A stretch of DNA of 64,000 nt. Source: Euglena gracilis (Eukaryota; Euglenida; Euglenophyceae; Euglenales). How positions within the stretch are numbered: the first letter of the stretch is position 1; each line of letters begins with the position of its first letter. Position numbers and translations under genes: made by a program. The DNA lies in NCBI GenBank assembly GCA_039621445.1, contig CP154957.1:27698541-27762540 (forward strand). Direction: 5' to 3'. Below the pieces are notes generated by a model that was not told the origin of the DNA, searched no databases, and saw only the letters and a program-made list of their open reading frames with translations. This document shows positions 37,260 to 48,300 of the stretch, in pieces.

Positions 37260-37860
37260 TAACCCCCCCCCGAATATAAAACCGGGGGGGTTTTATATTT
37301 GGGGGGGGGGTTTATATTCGGTCGGAAAAATCAACTTTCCTGGCGGGATCCAGTCGTCACTTTTTCGGTCCAAAATCACAAATACGCCCACCCTAGGGGT
37401 CCAAAAAATTCAGTTTTCGGGCAAAGGAGCAATTTTCACATGTTTTTGGTAAAAAGTGCTCCCAAATTGGCCAAAAATCACAATTTCGGGAGAGATTTTG
37501 TCGAAAATTTTTCCTTCCGGCGCTTCGCGCCGGAGGGGGGGGGGGGGGGTATATTTGGGCGGGATTTCAAGGTCCTCAGGGGGGGTTTTATATTTGGGGG
37601 GGGGGTTGTATTTGGGGGGTTTTATATTTGGGGGGGGGGTTATCAAATCTCAATTTTTTCTGCTGCAATTTATTTTAAAAAAAGAAAATTTCATGCTGAA
37701 ACATTTTTTTTAAAAAAATTGAAAGCTTCATGGGTTTCAGGTCAAATTGGAATTAAACCATTCCAAACCAAAGCAATAATGTAAAAGAACACAAAATTAT
37801 CTTCATTTAACTTTCCTTTCATTCAAAACCATATCAACCATTTTCGCCTGAGGTAAAATC
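37260..37860 (+). repeat. TTTATATTTGGG/G-tract block and AT-rich tail
   Basis: GAATATAAAACC and GGTTTTATATTTG form an inverted pair at 37,270-37,305. Further GGTTTTATATTTGGGG copies are near 37,585-37,640. A CGGCGC hairpin sits at 37,517-37,533. From 37,650 the DNA is AT-rich and empty. Confidence 0.7.
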
Positions 37861-37861
37861 A

Positions 37862-38176
37862 GGTGCTTGTCCGGGGCCGGGCAGCCCGCCTCGTTGTTGC
37901 GCTGATGAGTCTGCGAATGGCATTGGCAGCACTTGGAGGCCAGCCTCCTGCCACCTGATGCAGAAATTCACCAGGCAACGCAAGCTTGGGTTGCTTTGTT
38001 GGCACTTCACTCCGCCGGCTGCCCACCGCCCCCAACGCCATCGCTGCCCCGGCCCCTCGGTGCGGCGCCGCCGGGTGGATGGGGGGCACACCGGCGGCAA
38101 CGGGCCGGCCGGGGCGGCACCGCTGGCAGCCGGCGACGCCTCGTGGCCCGGGTGTCCGGCGGACCCTGGGAGGGTG
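37862..38176 (-). CDS. Candidate GC-rich exon, uncharacterised
   Basis: On the - strand a tract rich in CCCC and CTCTCCCC ending in ACCCTCCCAG precedes about 310 bp of very GC-rich sequence, in sharp contrast to AT-rich DNA downstream. One frame begins GSAGHPGHEASPAASGAA and later reads CLVNFCIRWQEAGLQVLPMP. Another frame reads ALPGEFLHQVAGGWPPSAAN. All frames are open for long stretches because of GC content, so the correct one is unclear. The 3' end (37,866-37,905) contains CGCAACAACGAGGCGGGC, akin to the - strand exon module. Confidence 0.3.
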
Positions 38177-39060
38177 GCCGGCGGGGAGAGGGGCAGGGGG
38201 TGAGGGAAGACCAACGGGGGGGTTGATGGAGAGTGGGTCCGCTGGCACCGCCATGGTGCAGCACTGGGCCGGGGTTGATGCGGTTTACGTTTGCCGCCTT
38301 GGGGGCTGTCCTCCGGCGAGGAACAGTCCAGGGCGCTTTGTTTCGATTGAACAATTCCTCTCCCCCCCCCCAAAAGCACAATGAACGGTGAAGCCGTGCA
38401 GCAAAAACTGCACATAACATCTCTGTGCAGTTGTTTTTCCGTGAAAAGCACAAAATAACTGTAAAATCCAAAATAGACACCAAACACAACTGCACACCCA
38501 CACGGCGCATCCTTTCCCCCTTACTGCTCCTCCCCTCCTCGGCCAGCCTCCAAATTTCCAACCCTGGCCTAGAAACTGCCCCCGTGCTGTTTTGCGCCTC
38601 CCGGGCGGTAACTGCTGCGTTTTACGCACGCCCGCCGTGCGCAAAAATGCGCCTATCCGCCCGCAGCCCTTCGCAACACACAGGTGAAGGATCGCCGATC
38701 TCTGGCCGGGGCGGAGCGCTTGTTTAAGGGTCCTTAAGAACACAACTGGAGAAATAATCTCATCACCCTTCTCTTCAGCACGCCGAACTTGTTCTTGAAC
38801 CCGTATCTGAACCCGAATCCATAGCATGGCATGTACGTGTGCGTGTGTGCGTGCGTGTGTGCGCGCGCGTTTCCATGGCCATGCCTTCCGAAGTGATGTG
38901 AAATGACTGGTTTTTGGCTGCAGGTCCCCAGGGGTGGTTGTTGAGCCAGACACAAACAACAACAACAAAGATGCGGAGAGAGCACACTGCTGAAGCCTGC
39001 CAGCAGGGCTTGGAAGAGAAATGGTCTGCACATCGGTTGCAGTGATGGTAGCACCTGCTG
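38176..39060. other. No supported gene; GT/GC microsatellite at 38,836-38,872
   Basis: Long overlapping open frames exist on the - strand (up to 248 codons), but they cross the GTGTGCGTGCG tract and show no domain. GGGTCCTTAAGAACAC at 38,727 weakly resembles the inner part of a hAT-like terminus. Confidence 0.5.
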
Positions 39061-40310
39061 CATATCCGCTTTCCTTTCATCGAGCCATTATGGTCTTTGC
39101 ACTCGCCAGCCCTGGGGGGGGGGGGCTCAGAGTGCCTTGCGGCACTTGCACGGATGCACAGGAAAAGACCAGTGGGGGTGGGCGTGGGGACCCCTCAGCC
39201 AAAAATTGGCGCCCTGGGAGCGGAAGGGGTGGTGGGTGGGCAGGCGTTTGCTCACCCCCTTACCTCTTCCGAACTTGACAAGAAACCGGGGTATCAAATG
39301 TTTTTTTGGTGCTGATTTGACCCCCCCCCCCCGATTTCTTGGTTTTAACTGAAAAATACTCAAAATGATTTTGGCTGACAAAAATCCCGAATTTCGGTTA
39401 CAATTTCCCTGTGATACCAAACAGACAGAACATTCAGAAAAAAAACAGGAAAAATTGGCTGGAACAACAGTTTGTTCATAAGCAAACCTATTTTTTTTCA
39501 CAAAAACTGCCCATTTTGGGGGAAATACACGCAAATTGGGTTTGAAATTGGTATCCACTGAAACGCTGCCTGACTGCGAAGCCGGGGGGGGGGGGGGGCT
39601 TCAAACTGCGCCTTCACCTCACCCCCTCTGGAAGCCACAACCCTGTGGGCTGTCGGGGCATATTATTTGGGCAGCCAAAATCGGGAGCTGGGGGGAGGTA
39701 TTGCGATTGGGAAGGGAAGAAACAGATTTGGGCAAATTTTCAAACTCAAACAGACCCGCCCAAAAGCCACATTTTTACATAATTCCTGCATTTTGTACAT
39801 TTTTGACACTTTGTTCTAATTTGTGTTGCCATAAATCTTTGGAACCAGTCATTTTTGCCAAAATACACCAAAATTTGCCAAAACATTTTTTGGACAGAGA
39901 TTGAGCATTTCCTGCCTTTCTTGATTTCCCCCTCTGGGGTGCGGCAGGGGCATATTATTTGCACAGCCGAAATCCCTGGCCGGGGGTAAATCATTTTGGG
40001 GGGTATATTATTTGGGGTGTTTGCTTTGGTCCAATCTAAAAATCGTTCACTGCGGTCGTCTCGCCCCTGGACCCCGCCCTGGGGTCCTCCAGGCGTAAAA
40101 GAAGCCTGGGCTGTGGGTCCAAACGCATAAAAAATTGTCTGGACTGCGGCGCCGCGAAAATGGCCCGACACAGACCTTACACAGAGCTGCTTCATTTTGG
40201 ACCCCTCAACAAAATAATAAGAAAAATGGTAAAGATTTGCCGATGCCCACTTCTTAACAACCCCTTCGAGGAAAACACGAAAAGACAGAAGAAACGGAGG
40301 CGATAGAAAT
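39060..40310. repeat. G/C-tract DNA with CATATTATTTG repeats
   Basis: G-runs of 12-14 at about 39,113 and 39,583, a C-run at 39,321, and GGGCATATTATTTG blocks at about 39,657, 39,948 and 40,003, each followed by GCAGCC..AAATC or a G-run. No gene recognised. Confidence 0.6.
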
Positions 40311-40499
40311 TGAGCGGGCGCAGGCTAACGCAACCTCTACCTCTTAAACCACTTCATCACATTAACCAGCATTTTTTACAACTCCATTGGGCTCCAAATG
40401 CCACCTCCGCCTCCACCATGCACTCAGCTGACTGTGACCCAGCATCAGCAATACCTCCACCTTCAACCAAGGCCATTCTCCTCCACATCCACCCGATAA

Positions 40500-41170
40500 C
40501 CTGATACCCCCCCCTCCCTCCACCTCCACCACAGGCCCCCCTCTCCCCTCCACTTCCTCTCCATACCCCCTCCCCCCCAACCTCGACCCCATACCCCCCC
40601 CCCCCCTCATCCCCTACTCCTGCCCCCCGCCCCCCTCCCCCCCATACCCCCCTCTCCCCCTCCCTCCACCTTCGCCCCATGCCCCCTCTGGCTCTACCCA
40701 TCCTCCCCATACCCCCTCTCCCTCCACCTCCGCCCCAGACCCCCCTCTCCCTCCCCCTCCTCCCCATACCCCACTCCCCTCCACCTCCGACCCATGCCCC
40801 CCTCTCCCTCCACCTCCTCCCCATACCCCCCTCCCTCCACCTCCGACCCATGCCCCCTCTCCCTCCACCTCCGACCCATGCCCCCTCTCCCTCCTCCTCC
40901 GACCCATGCCCCCCTCCGACCCATGCCCCCCTCTCGCCTCCACCTCCTCCCCACCCCCCCTCTCCCTCCACCTCCGACCCATACCCCCCTCTCCCTCCAC
41001 CTCCATCCCATACCCCCCCCCTCCCTTTCCCTCCACCTCCATCCCCCCCCCCCCCCTCCACCCCCCCCCCCTATCCCCCCCCGCCCCACACCCCCTCCCC
41101 TTGCCCCCCCTCTCCATCCACCTCCACCATACTGCCTCTCCCTCTTCCTCTCTTACCCTCCCCTTCATTT
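40500..41170 (+). repeat. Pyrimidine-only minisatellite, 28-30 bp unit
   Basis: Units of CCCTCTCCCTCCACCTCC plus GACCCATG, with many C-run variants. The + strand is nearly pure pyrimidine over 650 bp, so all long open frames here (Gly-rich on -, Pro-rich on +) are artefacts. Such mirror-like tracts can form triplex DNA. Confidence 0.92.
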
Positions 41171-41379
41171 GCCTTCACCTCCTCGCTTCCATCCAAATGT
41201 GCGTTCTCAACCTTCTCTGCATCTTATGTAACGAGGTTACACCCCACGACGTCCTCCTCTGTCTCACCTCACCAAAGCACAATGCGGTCATTCTCCATAT
41301 CGATTATTTTGTTGGATGCAAAATCCAATCAGGCTTCTTTTAAACTTGGAAAACAATCCAAGGTTTGTGGGGGTGCGTG

Positions 41380-41650
41380 GTTCAGCCCCTCCCCCTGATC
41401 GCAGGGGGTCTGGTCGGTTGGTCCATAGATTCATCTTGTGACCCCTGGGGGGGGGGGACTTTCCCCCAAGCCAAAACCCACCCACCCACCCACAATTCCC
41501 CCGGGGTGTCAACCAACCACCCACCCAAAATCCAGCCAAAATCAACATCGGCCGAAAACCCTTGAAAAAATTTCTGGCGCATGGCACCCCACTTCCATGG
41601 GGGGGGGGGGTCCAGCGACCCCAACCACACACACTCTCGAACTTCGGGGG
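41380..41650 (+). repeat. Dispersed repeat with CCCACCCACCC core, copy 1
   Basis: AGATTCATCTTGTGACCCC, the ACCCACCCACCCACAA core, GTCAACCAACCACCCACCC, CCGAAAACCCTTG and CACTCTCGAAC occur in the same order as in 62,246-62,535. G-runs of 12 flank both sides. Confidence 0.75.
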
Positions 41651-43770
41651 GGGGGGGCTATGGTCTGAAATTGCCGAGGTCGGATTTGAGAACTTTGAAC
41701 ACTGCTAGTGATGCCTTGGTTCCACCATCCCCCCCCACAAAATAAATCCCCCCTGGGTGGACTGTGTGGCTTATTGATTGGGGGGAAAAAAACTGGCAGA
41801 GCAGCAGACGGCTGCAGTGGTCAGTGGGCGGGGAGGTGTTTGTCGCGCCCCACCATCGACCGACATCCAGGGAGGCAACGCTGAAGCAACGAGGGCAGAA
41901 ATAATATGCTGGCAGACACGCAGATCTGCCACCAAATGGCATTTGTTGCCGCTGTTTGGGCACACAATCTGAAAGTTGAAAATTGGTCCTCCTTGATCAA
42001 AGAAAGGGGCCGGCTTGAACAGAGATAGGGTCGATTTCGCAAAACAAAGCTCCCAAAAACGCACCTTTGTCCCTTTGCGACCAAAAAACCTTTGGTCACA
42101 AAAGAACCATTTGCCACCTTCTGAGTCGCCTCGTCCCCGCAGGATAACAAAAAAAAACAAAACCCCAGAGGCTGGCCTGTGGAATTAATGGAACCCTAAC
42201 TTCTTTTGAACAATACCTCCCTTTTGGCTTGCCGAAACACCCAATCCATCCAATTATGCAGAAAATTGGTTGCTTTGACCAACCTGGGGAGTTCATTTCC
42301 AACCCATTTTCGGCCAATTCTTGTCAACGGGGTGGGAGGAAAGTCCCGGGCCACCCTAGCATTTCATTGGGCGTTTCTTTGGGGGGGTTTCAACTCCAGT
42401 TCCAGCCAAATCCCCTGTGCAGAAGGTTGCCACAGGCTTCGTTTTAGCAACCCTTGGGGTGGGGGCCCACAGCATACACAACCCCCCCCGGGGGGGGTAG
42501 CTTTAGGTCCCGGTGCCTGCCAAGAAGCCAGTTTCCCCTTGAAAGCACCCGGGGCACAATTCAAAGGCTGGAAAAAAGCAGCAGGCTAAGCAGGCTGTTC
42601 TAAGGAAATTCGCACCCTGGGGGGTGCTATGGGAGGCACGGAGGTGGGGGATCGGGTGCTGGAGTGGGCCGTGCCATGGTGTGCTACAGCACGACTCACC
42701 CAAAACACCCTTGGGGGGTCGCCTAGCGCTACCCTTTGGGTGGGCAATCATTAAACTCTGGTCACCCTTTCATTTTAGAAGGATTTTTGGAGGTGTTCTG
42801 TTGTTAGGCTTGAGCGGGGAACATTTAACATGCAAAAAAGTTTTCAATAACGATAAATCAGAGGTCAGGTTAGATGGGTCAGAGAGAGGGAAAGGGACAA
42901 AGGCTCATGCCCCATACCCATGGGCGTTCCTCCCACAAGCAAAACGAGGACATCAAAATGGCAAAAACATTACATAAATGCATCATATGTACACAGCAGC
43001 AATGAGATGCAGCGGTGCGGCATGGTGCGGCGCTTGCACTCCCTAAGGAGACAAAAACAATTCATTCAAAATTCTTTAGGGTCCAGAAGAAACAAAAAAA
43101 GGCAATTTTTGTTGGAATTTGGGCGTCATGCTGGTTCCAAAAATATGCAAGGGGCAATGCATTGGTTTTTTATTTTGCTTGTTCTGTGTTTCTTCGTTTT
43201 GGAAAGGTGTTTGTGCTTTCCTTTTCCTTCCCGCTGGGAAATCTGCCTTTCGCTTACATTGGCCCATTTGGCCAATTTCTTATGAATTTCTTAATCAACA
43301 ATTTGTTGTTTTGCATTGTTTGCAAAAAGTGTTTCTTTCACAGGTGCTATGTAATGCCCCCTCCCCCCGGGGGGGTTGCCTGGTGCATGCCAGCCACCCG
43401 TCCAACCCAGCAAAATCCCCTTGAGAAAGACTGCTTTTGGTTCCCAATGCTGGGGGGTGTACTTTATCAATATTCACCCTCCACAAAAAACCTGACCCTG
43501 GACCCGCAGGGCTGTGACCTTCCTTAAAAAATTGCAACTCGAAAAAGAATTTCCGAATGATGCTGGCATGCACCCCCCGCCAACAGACAAATGTCCATGC
43601 AGCGCAAGTCGGAAAACCATCCTTTTTGATCAGCCACTCTTGCTTCCAGAGGTGAGGTTGCACGTGGGACAAATGCTCAGAGAAAAAAAATGCGACCCGC
43701 CAAAGCAACTTGCCTCCAAATTCTTTCACCACTGAGCGTACTGAATTCAACAACTCGCAACATCAGCAAA
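41650..43770. other. No supported gene
   Basis: Several open frames of 120-170 codons occur on both strands (for example + 43,015-43,527 and - 43,295-43,753), but they overlap each other, show no motif and cross G-runs. One CTGGAAAAAAGCAGCAGGC copy of the CTGGAAAAAG family is at 42,569. Confidence 0.45.
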
Positions 43771-43774
43771 AATA

Positions 43775-44105
43775 TCTCCGAGCTTGAAAACCCAAACCAA
43801 TATTCACCCTGACACCCTACAAGACGAGACCCCCACAGGCCTAAATAGCGTGCCCCAAAGACCCCGATATCCTGCACACATATGGGGGGGATGGCATACC
43901 ACGTTGCACGCTGCCGTGTCCCTGCTCATCGTACCCACAGGCTGCGGCCATCACACCGACAGGGGCAGGTGGGTGAAATGCTTTCTGCGTGGAACATGTC
44001 TAAGCCAATTGCACTCAACAAAACCTCTTGTCCCAGAAAAAAAAAACGAAAAATCAGAATTGCCTCTGATAAACCCTGGTCAAGTGGGGTGGGATTGAAT
44101 TGGTC
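43775..44105 (+). repeat. Left flank of minisatellite B, paralogous to 29.23-29.56 kb
   Basis: It shares ordered blocks with the flank of minisatellite A: GAGCTTGAAAACCCAAACCA, GGCATACCACG, CGTACCCACAGGCTGCGGCC and GATTGAATTGG. The satellite therefore was probably duplicated with its flank. Confidence 0.6.
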
Positions 44106-44225
44106 GGGGCGGGGCGGCTCTCCTCAAGCTGGAATTGAGGGGGGGGGTGTTGTGTCGAGGGGGGGGGCAAGAGTCTTAACCCCCACACTTATAAACCCCC
44201 CGGGTTTATAGATATACAGATATAC

Positions 44226-45790
44226 AGGCTGGTGTGGAGTCAAGTTGGGGTGATAGGCTGGTGTGGAGTCAGGTTGGGGTGATATTAAGGGGTCGAGTCA
44301 GGTTGGGGTGACAGGCTGGTGTGGAGTCAAGTTGGGGTGATAGGCTGGTGTGGAGTAAGGTTGGGTCGACTCAGGTTGGGGTGGTAGGCTGGTGCGGAGT
44401 CATGTTGGGGTGATATGCTGAGGGGTCGAGTCAAGTTGGGGTGATAAGCCGGTGTCGAGTCAGGTTGGGGTGATATGTTAGGGTCGTTAGGGTCGTTAGG
44501 GTAGAGTTAGGTTGGGGCGATATGATAAAGTGTCGAATCGGGTTGGGGTGATATTTTGGGGTCAAGTCAAGTTGGGGTGATAAGCCGGTGTCGAGTCAGG
44601 TTGGGGTGATATGTTAAGGGGTCGAGTCAGGTTGGGGTGACAGGCTGGTGCGGAGTCAGTTTGTTGTGATATGTTAGGGTCGTCAGGGTCGTTAGGGTCG
44701 AGTTAGGTTGGGGCGATATGATAAAATGTCGAGTCAGGTTGGGGTGATATGTTAAGGGGTCGAGTCAGGTTGGGGTGATATTAAGGGGTCGACTCAGGTT
44801 GGGGTGGTAGGCTGGTGCGGAGTCAGGTTGGAGTGATATGTTGGGGTTGAGCCAGGTTGGGGTGAAATGTCAAAGTGTTGAGTCAGGTTGGGGTGATAGG
44901 CTGGCGTAGGTCAGGTTGGGGTGATATGCTGAGGGGTCGAGTCAAGTTGGGGTGATAGGCTGGTGCGGAGTCAGGTTGGGGTGATACGTTACGGTCGTTG
45001 GGGTCCATAGGGTCGAGTTAGGTTGGGGTGATATGTTAAAATGTCGAATCGGGTTGGGGTGATATTTTGGGGTCGAGTCAAGTTGGGGTGATAGGCCGGT
45101 GTCGAGTCAGGTTGGGGTGATATGTTAAGGGGTTGAGCCAGGTTGGGGTGATATGCTGAGGGGTCGAGTCAAGTTGGGGTGATAGGCTGGTGCGGAGTCA
45201 GGTTGGGGTGATATGTTAGGGTCGTTAGGGTCGAGTTAGGTTGGGGCGATATGATAAAATGTCGAGTCGGGTTGGGGCGATATTTTGGGGTCAAGTCAAG
45301 TTGGGGTGATAGGCTGGTGTGGAGTCAGGTTGGGGTGATATGTTAAGGGGTCGTGTCAGGTTGGGGTGATATTAAGTGGTCGAGTCAGGTTGGGGTGACA
45401 GGCTGGTGTGGAGTCAAGTTGGGTTGATAGGCTGGTATGGAGTCAGGTTGGGGTGATATGTTAAGGGGTCGAGTCAGGTTGGGGTGATATTAAGGGGTCG
45501 ACTCAGGTTGGGGTGGTAGGCTGGTGTGGAGTCAAGTTGGGGTGATAGGCTGGTGTGGAGTCAGGTTGGGTCGACTCAGGTTGGGGTGGCAGGCTGGTGC
45601 GGAGTCAGGTTGGAATGATATATTAAAATACCCGAGTCAGGTCGGGGTGATATGTTAAAATGCCGAGTCAGGTTGGGCTGGTGTAGAGACAGGTGGGGGT
45701 CATATGTTAGGGTCGAGTCAGGTTGGGGTCACATTGTAGGGTCGAGTCAGACTGGGGTGGTATGCTAGTGTGAAGTCATGTTGGGATCGG
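44226..45790 (+). repeat. Minisatellite B, related to minisatellite A
   Basis: Monomers GTCGAGTCAGGTTGGGG, GTGATATGTTAAGGG and GTGATAGGCTGGTGTGGA alternate, so this array shares the GTCAGGTTGGGGTGAT core with array A but uses its own spacers. Composite blocks such as GTTAGGGTCGTTAGGGTCG recur near 44,485, 44,685 and 45,223. Several C-free stretches give strong G-strand asymmetry. Confidence 0.95.
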
Positions 45791-46640
45791 TTCTGGAGTG
45801 GGGGTCGGGGTTTGGGTAGGATCAATTAGGGTAATGAGTGGATGCGGTTAGGGTTGGGTCTGGTTCCAGTGGGTGTTAGACGTGGTGGCATGGGGTCAGG
45901 GTTCAAGCCAGGTTGGGGCTGGTGTCAGTGTGGAGTTAGGTTGGGGTTTGGTGGGTTGGGCTCGCATCGGGTTAAGCCTGGTGTTGGGTTTAATATTTGC
46001 TTGAAATGCGGCTGGGAACGAGTTGGTTCTGGAGTGGATGGAATCCAGTTTGGGTTGGATGGGGTCGGTTGGGGTCAGGTTGTGTTAGCTTCGAGGGGTG
46101 GTGTCAGGTGGGGTTTGGTGGGGTCAGGTCAAATTGGATTGGGGGTGGGGGTCGAGCAGGGTTCGGTGATAAGACAGGTGGGGGGTCCAGACCCTTCACC
46201 CGGTGGAGAACCCCCCTAAACACTGGCACGTCCAACGTAGACCATTCGCGCCTCAAAATATTGACCCCGAATCATGTTGGACGCTGTTTGGGCAAACCGT
46301 TGCCAAAATTGCCTAAAGATTTGAACAAGCAGTGCCAGAAAGAAAACGTTCACCTGTCCCATAGACCCCCGGGGTCAGTCCGGCCCGTTGGCAAATGGGG
46401 GGGTCTGGTTTTGGGCCGGGGAAACTGTCAAGGTCCCGCCCGGGAAACTGTGTCAGGGTTCTTGGTACCGGCCAACCTGTCAGGTGACAGTTTCCCCAAG
46501 GAGGGAGGGAGGGGGGGGTAGGTACCACAACCCCAAACTCACCCGACCCAATCTGACCCAAACCGATTCCATCCCAATTTCAAGCCTCAACCTCAACCTG
46601 GCGCACTCCTGACCCTGATCGGTAATAGCCAGGTTGGGCC
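45790..46640 (+). repeat. Decaying G-rich satellite edge, no gene
   Basis: GGTTGGG-like fragments persist to about 46,120. From 46,190 the DNA has C/G runs and GGAAACTGT / CTGTCAGGTGACAG short inverted motifs. Open frames here follow the satellite and show no domain. Confidence 0.5.
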
Positions 46641-46699
46641 GCCTGCTTTGTTTTGACTCGTCCTCCATGTACCACTGCCTAGGAATGTGGCAGGCAGAG
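46640..46699 (-). pseudogene. Exon-like module copy, frameshifted
   Basis: On the - strand CTGCCTGCCACATTCCTAG precedes GCAGTGGTACATGGAGGACG and AGTCAAAACAAAGCAGGCGG. It is recognisable as the module by TACATGGAGGACGAG and AAAGCAGGCGGCC. The correct frame changes inside the segment. Loss of homology on the 3' side is abrupt. Confidence 0.5.
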
Positions 46700-46960
46700 T
46701 GAAAGGCAAATGGGGGGAACCCTTCTCCTTTCTTCCCTCGGTTGTCTATATCCCTCGTCCCATAGGTTTTTGTTTTTATAAAAAAAACAAGCTGCTTCAG
46801 CCTTCCTCAAAACGTGCAGCACCTTCCAGAAAAATGTTTCTTTGGCCTGCTATTCGAAAAAGAAATCACATTTCTTGCCTGCAGCACAAGAAAATTTGTT
46901 TCGAAATTTGAGATCCCACATGGGGGTACCGTTTTTGGGCATTTCTGGCGGGTTTCAAAT
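46700..46960. other. No feature recognised
   Basis: Balanced-composition DNA between the module copy and the AT-rich repeat. No supported frame. Confidence 0.5.
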
Positions 46961-46962
46961 TG

Positions 46963-47280
46963 TTTGAGGAAAAAGTTCTAAAATCATTTCTGTGGTCATC
47001 AACAAAGTGACATTTTTTGAGTTTTTCCAGTCTTTTTTTGTTGGGCTTTTTTGAAAGAAACATGTTATTTTTTAAAAACAAGTTTTTTTTCTTCAAAAAA
47101 ACAGTTTTTTTTAAAAAAAGCATGTTTTTTTAAAAAAAAAAACAGGTTTTTTTAAAAAAAACCTGGTTTTTAAAAAAAATTTCTTTTTAAAATTCCTTTT
47201 TAAAAAACATGTTTTTTTGAAGAAAAAAAAACAGATTTTTTAAAAAACATATCTTTTTGTTTCAAAAAAACACAGGCAGT
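46963..47280 (+). repeat. AT-rich repeat, direct copy of 27.65-27.87 kb
   Basis: TTTGAGGAAAAAGTTCTAAA, GTCATCAACAAAGTGAC and GAGTTTTTCCAG match the 27.6-kb copy, followed by blocks of TTTTTTTAAAAAAA. Noncoding. Confidence 0.8.
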
Positions 47281-47322
47281 CGACCTTGCCAATCTCCCAT
47301 TGTCAATTTCCCCATTTTAGGC

Positions 47323-47744
47323 CAGGGTTCGATATAAGGACAGGTGGGGGGGGGGGTGGTCCGGCCCCCCCCCTGCGGGCCAGGAGGGGGGGGGTGGGGG
47401 GGGGACACCCCCCCACCTAAACAGGTGCGCGGTCAGGGTGGCCGAAAATTTTTGACCCCCAAAACGACCAAAAGTGCCATTTTGGGCACTTTTTGGGCAA
47501 AAATGTGCCAAAAATGCAAAAAATTTTCGGCGCGAAGCGCCGGAGGAAAAAAAATGACCCTTTTGGGGGGGGGTCAATTTTTGCCCCCCGGGGTCGGTCC
47601 GGACCCCCCTTGCAGGTGGGGGGGGGTGGTCCGGACCCCCCCCCCCTGCGGGCCAGGAGGCTTGAGGCAGGAGGCCAGGGGGGGGGTGGGGGGGGGACAC
47701 CCCCCCCACCTAAACCATATACGCCCTCCTTATATCGAACCCTG
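47323..47744. mobile_element. hAT-type non-autonomous element, 422 bp
   Basis: It starts CAGGGTTCGATATAAGGA and ends with the exact reverse complement, an 18-bp perfect TIR. TTTTAGGC flanks it on both sides (47,315-47,322 and 47,745-47,752), an 8-bp TSD. It is inserted in a decamer array. Inside are two GGTGGGGGGGG/GTCCGG blocks in inverted arrangement and a CGGCGC hairpin at 47,528-47,542. No transposase. Confidence 0.95.
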
Positions 47745-47820
47745 TTTTAGGCCATTTTAGGCGGTTTTAGGCCGTTTAAGGCCATTTTAGGCCATTTTAG
47801 GCATTTTTAGGCCATTTTAG
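47745..47820 (+). repeat. Decamer array (GCCATTTTAG)n
   Basis: Seven copies in 10-bp register abut CTATGGGTGC at 47,821. The GTCAATTTCCCCATTTTAGG fragment left of the hAT element shows the array was split by that insertion. Confidence 0.92.
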
Positions 47821-47983
47821 CTATGGGTGCCTGCATATGGGTCCCAAAATGGGTCAAAAAAACACCCTGCGCCGAAGGCGCCGGAAAAATTTTTTCGGGT
47901 CCAAATCTGCCCTGGGGGGGGGCGGTCCTTAAGGGGCGGTCCGTAACTTCAAAAAAAAATCCCGTCCCTTATGGACAGCCCTG
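47821..47983 (-). mobile_element. Dispersed element with CGGCGC hairpin, inverted copy 2
   Basis: The reverse complement begins CAGGGCTGTCCATAAGGGAC and continues through a TTTTCCGGCGCC hairpin, GACCCATTTTGGGACCCAT and CCATAGCTAAAATGG, as in 27,943-28,147. About 40 bp more C-rich sequence lies between the left part and the hairpin than in copy 1. Confidence 0.75.
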
Positions 47984-47989
47984 TTAAAG

Positions 47990-48300
47990 ACCCGGGGGGG
48001 TCCAGCTTAGAAAAATCGGGCTGGCTGAAAAAAGGCTGCTGGCTGCCCCCCCCCCCCCCACAGGGGTCACAGGCTGGAGCTGGGCCTGACCCAGGGTCGA
48101 ACCGGGTGCTAAAAAATAAAAATTGTAAAAATGTCCAAAAAAAACTGCCAATTATGCAAAAAGTTGATGTTTTGAACTCCAAAATGACAGCCTTTTTCCG
48201 CCCCATTTTCGCCCAGATTTGACCTATTTTTGCCCTTCTTTGGCCCATTTTTGTACTCCCCAAAGCTGAAAAAAAAAAAAAACCGTTAAAAAACTAGTTT
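47990..48300 (+). repeat. CTGGAAAAAG family, long member A
   Basis: GGCTGGCTGAAAAAAGGCTG is followed by a C-run, CTGGAGCTGGGCCTGACCC, GGTCGAACCGGGT, AAAATGTCCAAAA, CCAATTATGCAAAAAG and a stretch of CCATTTTTG words. The same order is seen at 54,035-54,275 and 59,665-59,920. A short member (AAAAAAGCTGCTGGCTGG) follows at 48,331. Confidence 0.8.

Noticed and set aside
38285-39031. A 248-codon - strand gene
   Set aside because: The frame translates the GT/GC microsatellite (read as RTHARTHAH) and shows no domain; overlapping frames are equally open.
40357-41398. Gly-rich (-) or Pro-rich (+) proteins of about 235 codons
   Set aside because: Both are translations of the pyrimidine-only minisatellite.
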